A DNA stretch of 64,000 nucleotides from Platycnemis pennipes (Eukaryota; Arthropoda; Insecta; Odonata; Platycnemididae), in NCBI GenBank assembly GCA_933228895.1, contig OW121857.1, positions 73,527,672 through 73,591,671 on the forward strand, written 5' to 3'. Positions within the stretch are counted from its first letter, which is position 1; each line of letters begins with the position of its first letter. The notes beneath the pieces are model-generated. The model had not been told where the DNA came from and did no database searches. It saw nothing but the letters and a program-made list of their open reading frames with translations. Below, piece by piece: positions 1 through 12,359 of the stretch. A program made the position numbers and the translations under genes.

Positions 1-2540
1 TGTCACTCATCCTTAAAAAAATGAGATATACCAGGGTCTCAAAATATTTGTGCCCTTATAAGGCTTATGTTTTTGAGCCGAGATTGTGATATATTTTAAA
101 CAGATGGAAACTAGTAATTGGTTTATTTTCTCAATCATGAACAGAGATAGTTTTTACACACGACACCTAATTTTATATATCGTAACGTAGTTTTGGTAAT
201 ATTCTTCACATATACTTTTAATCTGTGTATGCCATTTAATTTTACGACAAAAGCAAGCCAGAAGGCTGATGGAATGTATAGATTTTGCTTTAATACCAAG
301 TAATTTTCGAAAAATACCTCTCTCTCATCATCTCTCATTTCCTTTTTAATCAGTTACTTTAACTAGTGCATTCTGCTATATTATTTCCTCTTCAATATTT
401 CATCTAATAATCAAGGTTCACGCTCACATTTGATAAAACGGATTTGAGCAGACATATTTGATCGGACCGATTTTCTGATTCATGAGCGCATACCATTGTA
501 ATAAAAGTAGAGATACCCATAAATTAACGTAATACAGTTGTAATTCATGAGAAGTATCCCCGCAGTTCCCGCAATAGAAAGGAAAAAATTCATTGGGAAA
601 TTCGAACGCGATGTCCATGCTAACTTCATTCTTAGAATTTTATATAGCCCCAATTCAACCCTTAACTTCTTTGAGGAATCGTGCTTATAAAAATTCCTTC
701 ATGCCAAATGGTATTGACTGCTATTTCATGTGAGTGAAAATATTTATGAGTAAATTTTACCAGTCGTATGTAAGAGCTATTTTTTTTAAATATGAACAGG
801 AGTCGTTGATTATCTGTTTGTGTCAGTTTTACCATGTTATCGTCGTGTGAATCATTTCCAGGGTAGAAAGAAAAATGAGTCGTTCATTTCTTGATAATAA
901 ACCTGTTTAAACAAAGATTGAATTGTGATTGGCTTACTTTAAGGCCATGCTTTCTAAAACTCCCACTGGTATAACCGTTTTGCAAATACTTTGTAATTAA
1001 TCAAAAACCACGTTTTTAAGTCTCAAAATATTGAAATACACAGTCAATAAGCTTTTATACACATCCTCCAAAATTAGGCCATCCTAGCAAGAATTATTGC
1101 TTTTTTCGTTTTTAAATTTCCGGTTTGACCCAAACAATGTATAGGAACATCTCAAATACCAGCCAATTTAGCTAATTTCATTGTCTTTCTAAATTATTAT
1201 TGAAGCCGTATTTTCACATAAACTTCATTTAAAATGCCTGGGAAAAAGATGCCATTTGGGGAACAGGAAAAGTCTACCTCCATCGGTCGGAACAATGCCA
1301 TTCGAATGTTCTATTATTATCGCTCAATTTTTTTACTATTCATATCGGATGTCATTATTTCTAATCATTCAACAATTGTTTTGATGGCACGTGCCGTCAA
1401 ACTGCCTTACTGAATATTCACGGAAGATGTAGGAAATGATACCTATTGGTATTTAAATTTTGGATATCTTTGACAAGGTTAATTTTTATGGTGTAAAGCA
1501 CTGCCGGTACTATCACAGCTATCTAGAAGAACAGGGGACCAAACAACGCTGCAGATTTAGTCTAAATATGGTTTTATACATTAAAGAGGTTTTCCATTCT
1601 TGAAAGATATGAATTTTTTAAACTGCGGCCTAAAATATTTTTTTCCTGTTTGTCATAGCTGCTATTAGTTGAGAGCTTATGTATTGAGCACCAAGCCGGA
1701 AAATTACATTGACAAGTGCCTCAGCATTTAAAATCTGGAGCCATATTGAAAAGAGAATACGATATCATAACTTTTTTTAATGTCATGAGCAGCTATCTAC
1801 TCACCTTTCAAGCCTTAAAGTACGTCATTATCAGTGTTTTTGTTGAGTATATTTCTCGTTCTCGAAATTTTTTCACTAGTTGTTCATTAATACCCAATTT
1901 CAGTTTCAATGTTTGGCAGTGAAAGAATGACAAAACATGCACATCTGTGTCTAGGCCAGCATGCGAACATATTTGGAGAGATTGAGGGGGAAAATATCGT
2001 TAAGGATTTCCAACACTTCTGATTCACCAAGGAACCCCAGAACTTTGAAATTAGTTTTTAAAATCTCTCACTTCCAAGTTGGAAAGGCATTCCTTCCACT
2101 TACTCTCAACATCATTTATACCCTTCGATTTCATGGTATTGCGTAAGGTAATTGCTTTTGTAAGTGGAAATATTTACATAAAACAGTTAGAAATAGTAAA
2201 GAGCTGATTGCTACGGAGATGATACTTATTGGGCTCATAAGGTACCTTTGAACATTGAGTTAACTTAAAAGTATCCCCCGTGAATTCTAAGTGGAGTATT
2301 GCGTGATGAGATATTTTATGTGGCAGCTATATTCATGAGGTAGAGGTAAAGTGCAAAATGAAAATCAATTGATCACTAAAAAAGCTTGTGTGAATAATCT
2401 TATTGATATTCAATACCAGTTTCGAGATGGTATTTGGAAGTATCTTGCAACGAAGGGGAGGCATAGATAGACTGAATTTCATCCCTTGTTAGATATGTTC
2501 CAGCTGCCCTTGATTTGCATGCTCCCAACCGATTAGGGAT
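1..2540. other. AT-rich DNA, nothing recognised
   Basis: No open frame here exceeds about 70 codons and none resembles a known family. I see no inverted repeat, tandem array or element terminus. It is best read as intergenic or intronic sequence. Confidence 0.6.
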
Positions 2541-2584
2541 CTAATGGGAACAGACCTGCTTGGTGATACTTTATCAATCCCTCT

Positions 2585-2735
2585 GTTGCAGTAACTTAAC
2601 TTACCAAACCAGGTTGGTGTACTGACTTAAGTACTTGTAACCCAACTCAGAGGTTCTGGTTCGAGCCTCGGTCATGGGTTAACATTCGTTGTAATCGTGG
2701 TTCCTACTCAAGGACCTCTAGCTCACTATTCAGTC
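2585..2735 (+). repeat. tRNA-derived SINE-like fragment
   Basis: The segment has a tRNA-like head: a TTGGTGTACTGAC stretch in the box A position, then GGTTCGAGCCT in the box B position about 45 bases on. A SINE-type body follows (TTCCTACTCAAGGACCTCTAG). The paired order and spacing of the two internal promoter boxes is the evidence. The acceptor stem is not intact, so this is not a functional tRNA gene. No target duplication was found. Confidence 0.45.
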
Positions 2736-3119
2736 CTTACAAGGTTCATAAAACTTTGGATACTTTGTCACCTTTTGGAAGAGTGCTGATGCCGGCGCCG
2801 GTATTTTTTCACCGCTCTTCCACTCCCAAAGTGCCCATATATTCCTTAAAAAAAGACCTGCCCATTCTCTATGGTGTAAATGATTTTAGCTGCTGGTTGC
2901 CTCACCTATTAGCAACAACATCGACTGTACCTACTCATTATGCAATAGTTTTAAATATTCTCCAAACATAATCTTCCGCTCTTTCCCTCGCTCAGATGGA
3001 ATGTGGAATGAACTCCTCTTGAACTGGTAGGCCTCTTTAAGGCATCTATGTAGGGTTGCTGAGGAGGTGAAAGAAAAGAACTTGCTTGCTTGGTTGTTGC
3101 GTTCGCCATAGTCACTGGA

Positions 3120-3780
3120 TACATTCTGAGGGGGTAAAGGTTGGATATAGAGACAGATTGATAGGAGTGACACGTGGAGCAGAAGTGTATGATGGTAAGT
3201 GGTTATGGATGCTGCGTTTTTGGGTTCGGAGTATTCGGGGAGAGCGAGGGGTGAGGGGATTGGAGTCGAGGGGGGTTGAGATAGGGGGTGGGGGACACGT
3301 GTGAATTCCTACGGGGGTGGTGTGGGGAGGGTTTGTCAGATGGCAGGGGTTGTCTGGGTATCCTCCTGTAAGGAAGAGTGGGAGTTTGGGGGGGGTGGAA
3401 AGGGTGGGGAAGCCTGCGGGAACCAGTAAATAAATAAGGCATAGCACACGCAACGGTAGGGAGGAAGAGCGTGATAGGAGTGTATCAGAGAAGAGGGGTA
3501 CATATAGGAGAGGCTTCTTATTCCATCTTCTGAACGTTGCGTTATGAAATAGGAATGAGAAGCGATTTTCTTCATAGATCCACCGTTGAGACTCATAGCT
3601 GGGTTCTCACGGCGGGGGAATACTCATGCTATGGGGCGAGGGTAGGGGATTGTGGTGGAAGGGTGCAGGGCTAGGGTTTTGTGAAGGTTTAGCCTACTGC
3701 GTGGGAGGGGAGTGATGCTTGCGACGGCAATTGGGCTAAGTGTAGAGCGGGCGTCGAGGAGTTTCGACTTGGCTTCACCA
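3120..3780. other. G-rich island
   Basis: The plus strand is strongly G-rich with many runs of four or more G, in contrast to the AT-rich flanks. Open frames run on both strands at once, as expected from skewed composition with few stop codons. Their proline/histidine-rich or glycine/arginine-rich products look like no known family. I read it as a compositional island, not a gene. Confidence 0.55.
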
Positions 3781-3781
3781 A

Positions 3782-4096
3782 TTACACGCTCGAACAGATC
3801 GCGAGCCCTCTTCCGTTTTTCCGGATTGCGTTCAAATATTCACGAATATCCCGCTCGCCATAATAAGATTTCCGAGGGCCGTCGTTGAGCGACTGTGTAT
3901 TCTCACCAAAATAATTCCCAAATGGGGAGCGACGGAGAAAATTCCCGCGACGCGCGTCTGGGAACATAATCTTTTTTCGTTTCAAACTGAAAAAAAGCCT
4001 CCTTTGCAACATAAAAAGTTTCAGGAGATGTATCTGGTTTCTTTGACGGATTTCCTCGCGTACACAATCAATATGCCTTTTCAAGTGACTGGCCAT
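3782..4096 (-). CDS. hypothetical 104-residue open frame
   Basis: This frame would encode a basic, arginine/lysine-rich 104-residue product. Its start is preceded by AAATAA, an acceptable but weak context. Residues 1-45 are charged and could form a helix (HLKRHIDCVREEIRQRNQIH). I recognise no domain, signal peptide or membrane segment. It abuts the GC island on its C-terminal side. Nearby composition is moderately CpG-containing. It may be a chance frame or an exon piece, and no splice model is supported. Confidence 0.12.
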   Translation of the reverse strand: MASHLKRHIDCVREEIRQRNQIHLLKLFMLQRRLFFSLKRKKIMFPDARRGNFLRRSPFGNYFGENTQSLNDGPRKSYYGERDIREYLNAIRKNGRGLAICSSV

Positions 4097-4639
4097 TTAT
4101 TTGGTCATAACCGATTTCTTGACATTTGTTAAGTAGCCGAAATTGCCAAGCAAGTTAGTTTCTTTTGCCTTAGACACCAGTAAAATGTTAATAATTTTGG
4201 ACAGCACGGTATATTTCCAGAGTTATTTTGAGTTGTCTACTGTTTAACATTGGTTTAGGTGACAAAAATTATTCCTACTACAGCTATTAATTCATTTGAT
4301 GTCCTCAAATTTCACACTCTTCTTTATCTCTTATCGTTCTATTCAAATTACTCATTCCCAGCATTCTTCCCAGTATCTTGTCCTTTTCTCAAACACTTTC
4401 CCATTAATGCCTCTTCCACCTGCACCCTTTGCCTTCTTTAACTTCCTTTCCTCCCCTACCATTCCTAGCACTTTGTCGCTCGTATCCCTTTCAACCCACT
4501 TTACTTCTCCATCCTTCTATTTGTTCAAATCTCTCTATCTCTATCTCTAAATCCACTGTTTATTTTCATTCACTTTCCTTAAAATCCATGTTTTTGGCAC
4601 AATATAGGACCATGCTCCATGCTATACTCCTGACTTGTA

Positions 4640-5115
4640 TATCAGTTATGTCTCTAGTTAACACAGTAAATATGTTTATTTTAGTATTAACATATAAAAA
4701 AACACGAAATGTATACTATAAGCTTGAAATTATAAATTTACTTGTCAAATATAAAAGTTTGTGGACTTCGTAGAACCTTTAGATTAGAGTGACTAATTCC
4801 AAGGCTGGAATTATCTCCTATATCTCTTATATCCCTAGTTAACACAGTAAATATTTTTATTTTAGTATTCACATATACAAAACCTCGATGTGTTACTTCT
4901 TCTTCATCCTTCGTATCCCTTTCCCAATTATATCCCAAATATAATCATAAACTAGAAATTAAAAATTTACTTGTATACTATAAAGGTCAGTGTACTCCTT
5001 AGAGCCTTTCGTTAAAACAAGGGCTAATTCCTATGCTGGATTTATCTCCAATTCTGCTACACTTCCTTGTCCTCCTTGCCTTGGAAATCCTTGCCTCTTC
5101 TTTTGCAAATACGTA
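4640..5115 (+). repeat. two-unit tandem duplication with SINE tail
   Basis: Two units of about 185-230 bp lie head to tail, at about 4645-4828 and 4829-5060. Each opens with CTAGTTAACACAGTAAATAT, continues with TTTATTTTAGTATT, carries AAATTTACTTGT and closes with a block like GACTAATTCCAAGGCTGGAATT. The closing block resembles the tail of the SINE at 56431-56748 (CCTTTCGTTAA, then GGCTAAT and GCTGG). The second unit holds an extra ~40-bp insertion. The block probably arose by duplication of a locus containing a decayed SINE end. Confidence 0.6.
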
Positions 5116-5119
5116 TTCT

Positions 5120-7540
5120 TAATTGTTAAGATGAGTGAGAAATTTTTTTCATTTATCTAACCCAGTAACAATGGTCGTAAAGGTTCAGGATCTTAGATAT
5201 TGAGTGGAAGATAAGAATATCTGAAAAAATATTGCTTCCCTATGGAAGAAGAAATTTGTATTTCAGGGTTTTGATACGTAATTCTGGAATGTTTATTTTC
5301 ATAATATCTTGCATCTTTTCAAAGTATTTATGACACTACTGAGTGAAAATAGAGCCTAAAGTAAAAATAGTTCATCCTAGAGTCAGTGTCACCATTTTAT
5401 AATATGTTAATTTTTTATTATTCTTATTTCTGCTCGGTAACGACGTTCCCAGAATAAAGTGAAGAAAATAACCCACTCATTCCATTTTCTGCGATGCGTT
5501 AAATTTTTGCTGCAAACATTTCGATTTTATGAGTTAGGATTCTTCCGCTTCCATTCGGAACGAGTTATTCCTTTTTTACGTTTTCGGGATAGCAATGAGA
5601 TTGCGCCGGTACGGAGAATAAAACTTCCGAGGCGAATATCAGCCGATCCGGCCATGCCCGGGCGGCGAGCTCTTTCGAAATGCAACGCAGAACTTCCGGG
5701 AACCGCCCGAAAATAAATAAAAAGAGCGATCCCATTCAATATACGTTTTGTAAATTATGTGAGAAAAGAACGGAGAGACTTTGTGACAAGAGTACGAGAT
5801 TACAACCTAGCAAAAGACAGTAGTGGGAGGTATTGGGGGAATGTAAAAAGGGTGTTACCGAATGATGAAGGGAGATTCAAAAGGAAAAAGAGGAGGACTA
5901 ATTATAAATAAAAATCTTGTAGCTTATTAGGTTGAAAATGACGAAAAATGTGAAGAGCGTCGTGGTAATAAAAGAGGCAGAAATTAAATTAACAATCACA
6001 GAAATCTTTGTTTATTCACAAAAATAAGTCCTTTGGACCCTAGCGAAAACTATATAAGAAATTCTCTAATTAACCGATACCGATATATGATAACAAGTCA
6101 TATTCTTTGAATAAAAACATTTCTATTAAGAAAATAGTAATATATTTATGCTTGTTTCTTTTTTATGTCTGATTATCATTGTTATATTTACCGTCGCTTT
6201 GTAAATCATTGCACAACAAATAAATGCTGGCAAAATGTTTTTATCATTTGTTATCCGAATCATTCTATTAACTATGTATTTAGCCTCTCAGTTTATGGAT
6301 GAACGTGGAGAATTTATGCTTGAAGCATTATTAAAAACCGAAATTCCATTATTTTACCATGTGTACTTGAAATGTACATCTTAATGAGTGGTTATCTTTT
6401 CTTTGGTATTTTTGCCGCTTAAGTTTTGCGGAATTTCATAACCTGGGTAGATTCAGCTTTACCAAGATGTTCCATTTTTGAATTTAACCAATGACTTATT
6501 CAATACTTTTGTAGTGTAGATAGGTAAAGTATTCATCCTTGTTTGGATGGTTCTTTTATGCCGAGTTGTTACCTCTTCCCAGCTTTTCTTTGGGATATAT
6601 AAGGAGTTTCAGATGATACTGTATAATATTTTATCTTGCGGAATGAATATCAAGTGTGTAGTACCACCACCCTATTTTTGGTCAATATGTATACAAATCC
6701 ACCCGCGTAAATTGAATCTAGCTACCCAAGTAGTTCACTGGCTATAAATAAATTAACATGAAAATACATACAAACGACTGTTGGTGCAATATTTGTACCT
6801 GAAAAACATCTCCACAAAAGCAGAAATAAAAATACCCCAGTACGTTGGCATAAATAATATTTATTCAACTCTGAACATAGTAACATATAATGCGAATTAT
6901 TATAAACCTAATAATAAAATTATAAGCCAGGTTTTTCGGAAATCCAATTCATAAAAGGGGTTTTATTAAGTTCAATCATTAATTTGGTTAGAAAAGTCTA
7001 AAAATAGTCATAAAGCGCTTGATAAGAAATGAATTAGTGAGCCAAAATTGAATCAGGGCGACAAGAAGAGTAAGTGGCCCTTTTATTCACATTTACCATC
7101 TCCCATTCTGAAAGTTGCACATCACATGAGATACCGCGGAGTCGTCGCCAAGCATTTCAATCCAGAGACAAAAACATGCTCCTTCATTATTTAATGCAAA
7201 ATAGAACGTAAAGAAATAAAAGGCACTCACCTGGCAACATCAAAATTCTTGTTTATAGATTATTTTCATTTCACAGGTTTCCCAACAGAAACTTATCTCC
7301 TTGAATCCCCAAGGAAGTCTTACAATATGAGTAATCGCTCAAGTCAGTTTCCACTGTGCCACTTGCACTCAGTTTTCGCAAAATATTTCTTGCGAGACAT
7401 TTTGAATTCCAACAAGATGAATCCCACTCAATGAGCAACCAATATATGGAATTTGTGATGAAGTTAACAACTAACAGCCAACCTTATACTTTCTCTGCCA
7501 TCGCCGACTGGTTGTTTGTCAATTGTTTCCCTCCGAGTGA
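5120..7540. other. AT-rich DNA with a small CpG-rich patch
   Basis: Most of this stretch shows nothing recognisable. A patch at about 5540-5720 is CpG-rich (contains CCGGCCATGCCCGGGCGGCG) and is open on both strands for 70-85 codons. Neither product looks like a family member. The patch is isolated and about 180 bp long. Confidence 0.5.
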
Positions 7541-7550
7541 GGAAAGTCAT

Positions 7551-7598
7551 ACCCAAGGTGAGTAAAAGGAGACTTCATTCACTCTACTCACCTTGGGT
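7551..7598. repeat. 14-bp perfect inverted repeat
   Basis: ACCCAAGGTGAGTA at 7551-7564 is repeated as its exact reverse complement at 7585-7598, with a 20-base spacer. The sequence could form a hairpin or be the edge of a small foldback event. No element ends were found around it. Confidence 0.6.
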
Positions 7599-7739
7599 CA
7601 TACCTATATTCAAATACCATAGTCTAAAATATAAGTTAAAGGATGCGTTTAAAAAAAATTTGAGCTAGAACAACTAGCGAAATAATTTACTTAAATTAAT
7701 TCAATATTTGCTAGGTCTTTTAGAATAGTTTGGTAACAG

Positions 7740-7778
7740 GGCAGAGGTTGCTATTATATAATAATAGCGACCTCTGCC
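7740..7778. repeat. 39-bp near-perfect hairpin
   Basis: GGCAGAGGTTGCTATTAT pairs with ATAATAGCGACCTCTGCC across a 3-base loop with one wobble-type mismatch. The stem is too short for a typical animal microRNA precursor. Confidence 0.6.
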
Positions 7779-8040
7779 TCACTATAACAGCAGCCTATTA
7801 TTAACCCTGGTGGTTCAGTATATACACAATATTTGTTTACATTTTGCAGGTTTGGTATCTTCTAAAAAAGTATGTTAAATTGAGATACTAGTAGGCCTGC
7901 TGCCTGCTTTGTAGGCACTTTTCATAAGCACTTCTTATGCAGAGAGAAGGAAATGGATATTTATAAACAGAGAAATATGTTTTTGTACTTTTTTCTACAC
8001 AATATTTTCATTATATGTTGTCTCCCACTCTCAAAAACCA

Positions 8041-8226
8041 CGTTTTTTCCATTTTTCTCTGCACCACAAACTGCTAAAAATGTAAAACTCTTACCAAATC
8101 ATACAGACAGAGAATCCACACTCAACGCACCAAACCTCACTCGTTTGGCTCAAAACTTGGGAGAGAGCAAAACAAAACGGATACAGAATGACTACTGACT
8201 GACACGCTGCAAAATTAATATATATT
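8041..8226 (+). repeat. duplicated 185-bp block, copy 1
   Basis: This block matches 8569-8756 in the same orientation. Shared landmarks are TTTTTCTCTGCAC, CCAAATCATACAGACAGAGA, CTCAACGCACCAAACCTCAC, TTGGGAGAGA and AAAATTAATATAT. Stop codons interrupt any common reading frame, so it is probably non-coding. Confidence 0.75.
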
Positions 8227-8568
8227 TTAATTAACCTGCTGATTTAGCAACAAACATTAATACATAATAAACGTTTTATAACCTTCTTTCAACTATCACA
8301 TAAGTACTTCAAAACGGCTAGCTTTGAAATTCACATTTCATACACAAGTTCGGGGCCGGTGAGCAAAAATTGTTTTATTTCACCATCTGCACAATTAAAA
8401 CGTCAACTAATATTTTCGTACTTACAAAATTGATTAATGAAACTAATTAACTTCAAAATCTTCAATCCAATTTTGGTCCCTTTATCAAAAACGTAAACAC
8501 ATTTACTTAGCAGCGTAAACAAATTTTCATAGCAACTGGATCCCCATGTTAAAAGATAGGTAAAACAC

Positions 8569-8756
8569 CGATTTTTCTTCCGCATTTTTCTCTGCACTGC
8601 TATCTGCTAAAAATCCCAATATACTACCAAATCATACAGACAGAGAATCCACGCTCAACGCACCAAACCTCACTCTTTTGGCTCAAAAATTGGGAGAGAT
8701 ATAAACGAAACGGATACGGAATGACGGACTGACAAGCCTCAAAATTAATATATCTA
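8569..8756 (+). repeat. duplicated 185-bp block, copy 2
   Basis: This is the second copy of the 8041-8226 block, about 530 bp downstream. It differs by scattered substitutions and short indels, so the duplication is not recent. The ~340 bp between the copies shows nothing recognisable. Confidence 0.75.
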
Positions 8757-8864
8757 TATAGATTGCCACTGGCCCGGATTATAAGGTTAGAAAATTTTGA
8801 TCGAGAAACGTGATAGTGCAGCATTAAGCTAGAAACGGAATAAGTGTGTATGAGGGAAGTGGGT

Positions 8865-9190
8865 GCTCGGAATAGGACAGGGTTTCTCTGAAGGGGGCCT
8901 GAGTTGGAGGGATGGGGAAGGATTGGGAGGTATGACAAAGTGCGCTGCCAAAACTTCCACTTCCCTTTCTCCATTCCACTTCAGTCCCTGTGCTCGAGAT
9001 GCGAATGCCAATGGGTAGGGGGCGGGTTTGTGCAGGGGTTTGGGGGAAGGACGTGGGGGTCGCTTGGGAGGGGAAGGTAGTGGTGGTGCCGCTGATGGCT
9101 GAACGGGTGGCAGACCAAGTGTAAACTTAAAAGAGAGGAGGGGGAGGCGAAATGGTGGGGGGAGGAGGGGTCGGAAACAAAAGGGGATCA
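8865..9190. other. G-rich island
   Basis: The plus strand is G-rich with purine-dominated runs. The minus-strand open frames are proline-rich and look compositional. Confidence 0.5.
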
Positions 9191-9191
9191 C

Positions 9192-9880
9192 TTGGAGAAG
9201 AGATATCTTAAAATGGCGTCGATGGTTTTTTTCAGCATCCGCGATAATTTCGCATCAAATATTCCATTCGTCAGGAGAGTGCTATTTTTACAAATTTTTT
9301 CTTCGAGTGACCCTTTTAAGAGTGCTGAATATTTGAGAAATAGAATGCCAATTGGAGGTTCATGCATAAGATACATTTTTGAAGCAACGCTTCCAAAGCT
9401 GAAGGGAGAGGTACATCCTGCCATCTCTTGATTAACGCATTTGAAACATATTCTGTGAGATAGGATTCAGTGACGAATTACGTGTAAGCAATATTTACAT
9501 TTTAATGGCAGAATAAAGTTAAAATAGAATTATCAGAAGAACAAAGAAAGCACATTATAGTGATTTTTATACGTTAATGGTTAAATAGATTAATATTAGA
9601 CTGCTTGAGGTTGTTATTTATTGAGTTATTGTTATTATTGTAAAGTTAAATCTGAAGAAAGTAGTTAAAATTAGATTTAAATTGATAAGATTAAATCTAT
9701 TCATGAAGTTTAAATGGAATTGATATCTATCGGTTTCACCTGTAGTGTACCTATCTACTAAAATGCAGCAATCCCATCCGTAGTTATTAAAACAGTGTTA
9801 CTTATTTTTTCCCTCCTCCATTTCTGTGATTCACAGCTTCAATTATTAATTCATCCCATAAGTAGTAGTAGCAGTTATTA
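9192..9880. other. AT-rich DNA, overlapping open frames of no known type
   Basis: Frames of about 78 codons are open on both strands at 9188-9431, with neither product recognisable. One of them at most could be real, and I have no reason to choose. The rest is featureless AT-rich DNA. Confidence 0.4.
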
Positions 9881-9990
9881 GGGGGAGGCGATGGACAGCC
9901 AAGGATATTTGCCCCATTTATAATATTTCGGTAATTGAGTAGAGGTAGGATTTTTTTCAAGGGACGGTGGAAAGTTGAATCTTCCAAAGG
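9881..9990 (-). repeat. SINE tail fragment
   Basis: On the plus strand the order GGGAGGCGATGGACAGCCAAG, then GTAGAGGTAGG, then TTTTCAAGGGAC parallels the low-coordinate end of the minus-strand SINE at 59297-59611 (GGGGAGGCGACCAACAGCTAAG, GTAGTGGTAGGAG, TTTAAGGGAAC). It is a short, diverged 3' piece in the same orientation. Confidence 0.45.
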
Positions 9991-10885
9991 TGAAATTATT
10001 CAGACGCATTTCACGTAACAAATTCATGAGTAGCTAGGGACAACATTCTGTACCTAACACTCCATTATAAAAAACCGGTAGTACTTACTAGCTAGGTACG
10101 TAAATAAAAATTATATAAAAATCGAAGCTACCCACTGCCTACTTTAACCAGAGTTGATTTTGTGTTGGGTAAGTAAGGTAACGTAAGAATGAAATACATA
10201 TTCTGTGATCCCGGCAAGGCTTTTTGGCCATCGGAATAAAAATAATTTTCAATTAATTGTAGCTTTTTGCATATCATGGAATTCCAATGCTGTCCTAGAT
10301 TTGAAATACAACATTTGGAAGGGGTCAATGATTAGCTAGCGTAGTTACCTACCTATCGTGTGATTTTCTACCACTCCAGATCCATAAGTTTGTTCTTTGG
10401 AATGTGCGCCAATGTAAACCAATTTAAATATCGATTATCCTCCATCGAATGCAAAATTAGGAGTAAACATAATTTAAATTTTATCGAAGGCATTCCCAGA
10501 CACTAAAACAGGAAAGTGTTTCCTTATTTAAAAAATCTCCAATGCCAAGACTGCATTCAAAGTGTAAAACCAGATTATGCAATGTATTTGCCATTCCAGC
10601 TTTCCTTAGACTTGCTACTCCAAGCTCCTGAGGAACTCAATATAATCATCTGCTCAAGCGTCACGGCTTGCAAACCTCTCGATTGGCACGGAAGAGACGA
10701 AACTTCATTCGAGGTGGTCAAATAGTCATCCCAAAAACTTCCTATTCATCTGGTTCCTTCAGAATTCCGAGTTCTCGAGGCAATGAGGCTAGCGATAGCC
10801 ATGTGCACACCTTAGCGGTCGAATGTATACAGTGGTTTTCGTCGATGTGGGTACGGATACTCGCCGGGGCATTCATTCGGGTCAT
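9991..10885. other. no recognisable feature
   Basis: AT-rich up to about 10600, then more balanced. Open frames of 60-90 codons show no family resemblance. Confidence 0.5.
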
Positions 10886-11152
10886 GGTATTAAGGAGTAT
10901 TCAAATAGGTATTCAAGTATTCGCTCAGGCGCTGAGGTAGTCGTCCTTGTATTCATTTTGGTACTCATCCAGTCGTCGAGGTATTCATGTACTCATCCAA
11001 GTACTCATGTGTACACAATTCGGGTAATCATCTACTCATCGGGATATTCATATACTCATTTAGGTACTCATGTATTCATTCGGGTACTAATCTGCTCATC
11101 GAAGTATTCATGTACTCATTCCGGTACTCATCTATTCATTTGTCTTATGTTC
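10886..11152 (+). repeat. minisatellite, ~20-bp unit
   Basis: About ten degenerate units follow the pattern GGTACTCATGTATTCATTC, running between about 10886 and 11152, with TACTCAT and TATTCAT alternating. Units vary from 18 to 23 bases. A 192-codon frame crossing the array translates it into a low-complexity serine/tyrosine/threonine/histidine string, best explained as a by-product of the repeat. Confidence 0.75.
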
Positions 11153-12355
11153 ATAAGATTTCTTCGTTCGCCTTATCTTTCAAATATCTCTTCGATATCT
11201 ACTTGGACTTTCAATTTGTTCTGCGTCATCATTCTGAATGCAATCTTTAGCTTCGAGTCCTACTTTTTCTACTGTGGTAATTGTCTATTCCTCTTTGCCA
11301 TAAATGAGCATGCTTCTGAAATACATTCGAGAAAAAAGCATTTCCTAATGAGCAAGTTGAAACAACAGAAACAATGTGGAGAATTAAAGACAGTAGATTA
11401 GGTGGAATTGACCTTAGTTTTTAGTATATTCATTGTTATGTGTATCAACTGATCCGTAAACTATTTCCTGCCTTCTGTATGCCCCAATATGCCCCCAGTT
11501 ATTGCATAGTCATATCTCAAATATCAAGTAAAGAGGTCGTTTTCCAGACTGAAAAGATTTTCGCATTTGTAGTCACGGAGAAAGATTTTTAAGTAATACA
11601 TTCACTTGGGTTGAATCACCCCATAAAGGATTCATACCTGGGACTTTAGTGTACTCAAGCCTAAACTTTAACAAACAGGTTTCCACGACTGGCACTTATT
11701 TCAATTCCGACCATTTTAACATTGACTTTTTTATACTTACTTCACCATTAACTCTCTAACAATCTAATAAAAAATTCATCATCGTCGTGAACCAGTAATC
11801 TATGATTTGACGGAAATTTAAACTCGATTCTCCTATAAGTTAACAATATTTATTTTAAAAAAGTCTTCTTTTTCACATACTTCACCTCTTGTGTCAAGGT
11901 ATGGCCGATTAAGTTGTCCTGTGTTCTTCTTGATGTATTCAGAAGATTTATTTTATTCCTATTCTTCTCAGGAGTCGTTGTTAGTCTCTAAATCGATTTA
12001 TTTTTTCTTCAATGCTCTGGATTGGAAAATAATATTTTAACTCAGTTTTGACTATAGCACTCGAGCCCGGAAAATTCACTGTTATTACCAAATAATCCTC
12101 TCTCACTCTTGAATTTCCGTGAAAAATGATTCCCGATTGCCACTCATTAAAATAAAGAGTACTAAACCGAAACTGCATATTTAACGGACGTATTAGCGGC
12201 TGTTTTTCTCGCGCTAAAAAACCGTTAAAGCATGCATGAGATCATGCGGAGAGCCACGAACTAATTAAGGTACCTGAATTGAGATTATTAGAATTTTATC
12301 TTTTGTTTCGCACTCAGCTCTACAGAAACTTTCATCTTGCGATTTCGTTCAAGAT
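11153..12355. other. AT-rich DNA, nothing recognised
   Basis: No convincing coding frame, terminus or repeat was found. Confidence 0.5.
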
Positions 12356-12359
12356 ACAC

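Noticed and set aside
7740..7778. microRNA precursor
   Set aside because: The stem is only 18 bp with a 3-base loop, too short for an animal precursor.
10823..11401. 192-codon frame over the minisatellite
   Set aside because: Mostly a translation of the ~20-bp tandem array; no evidence of a real protein.
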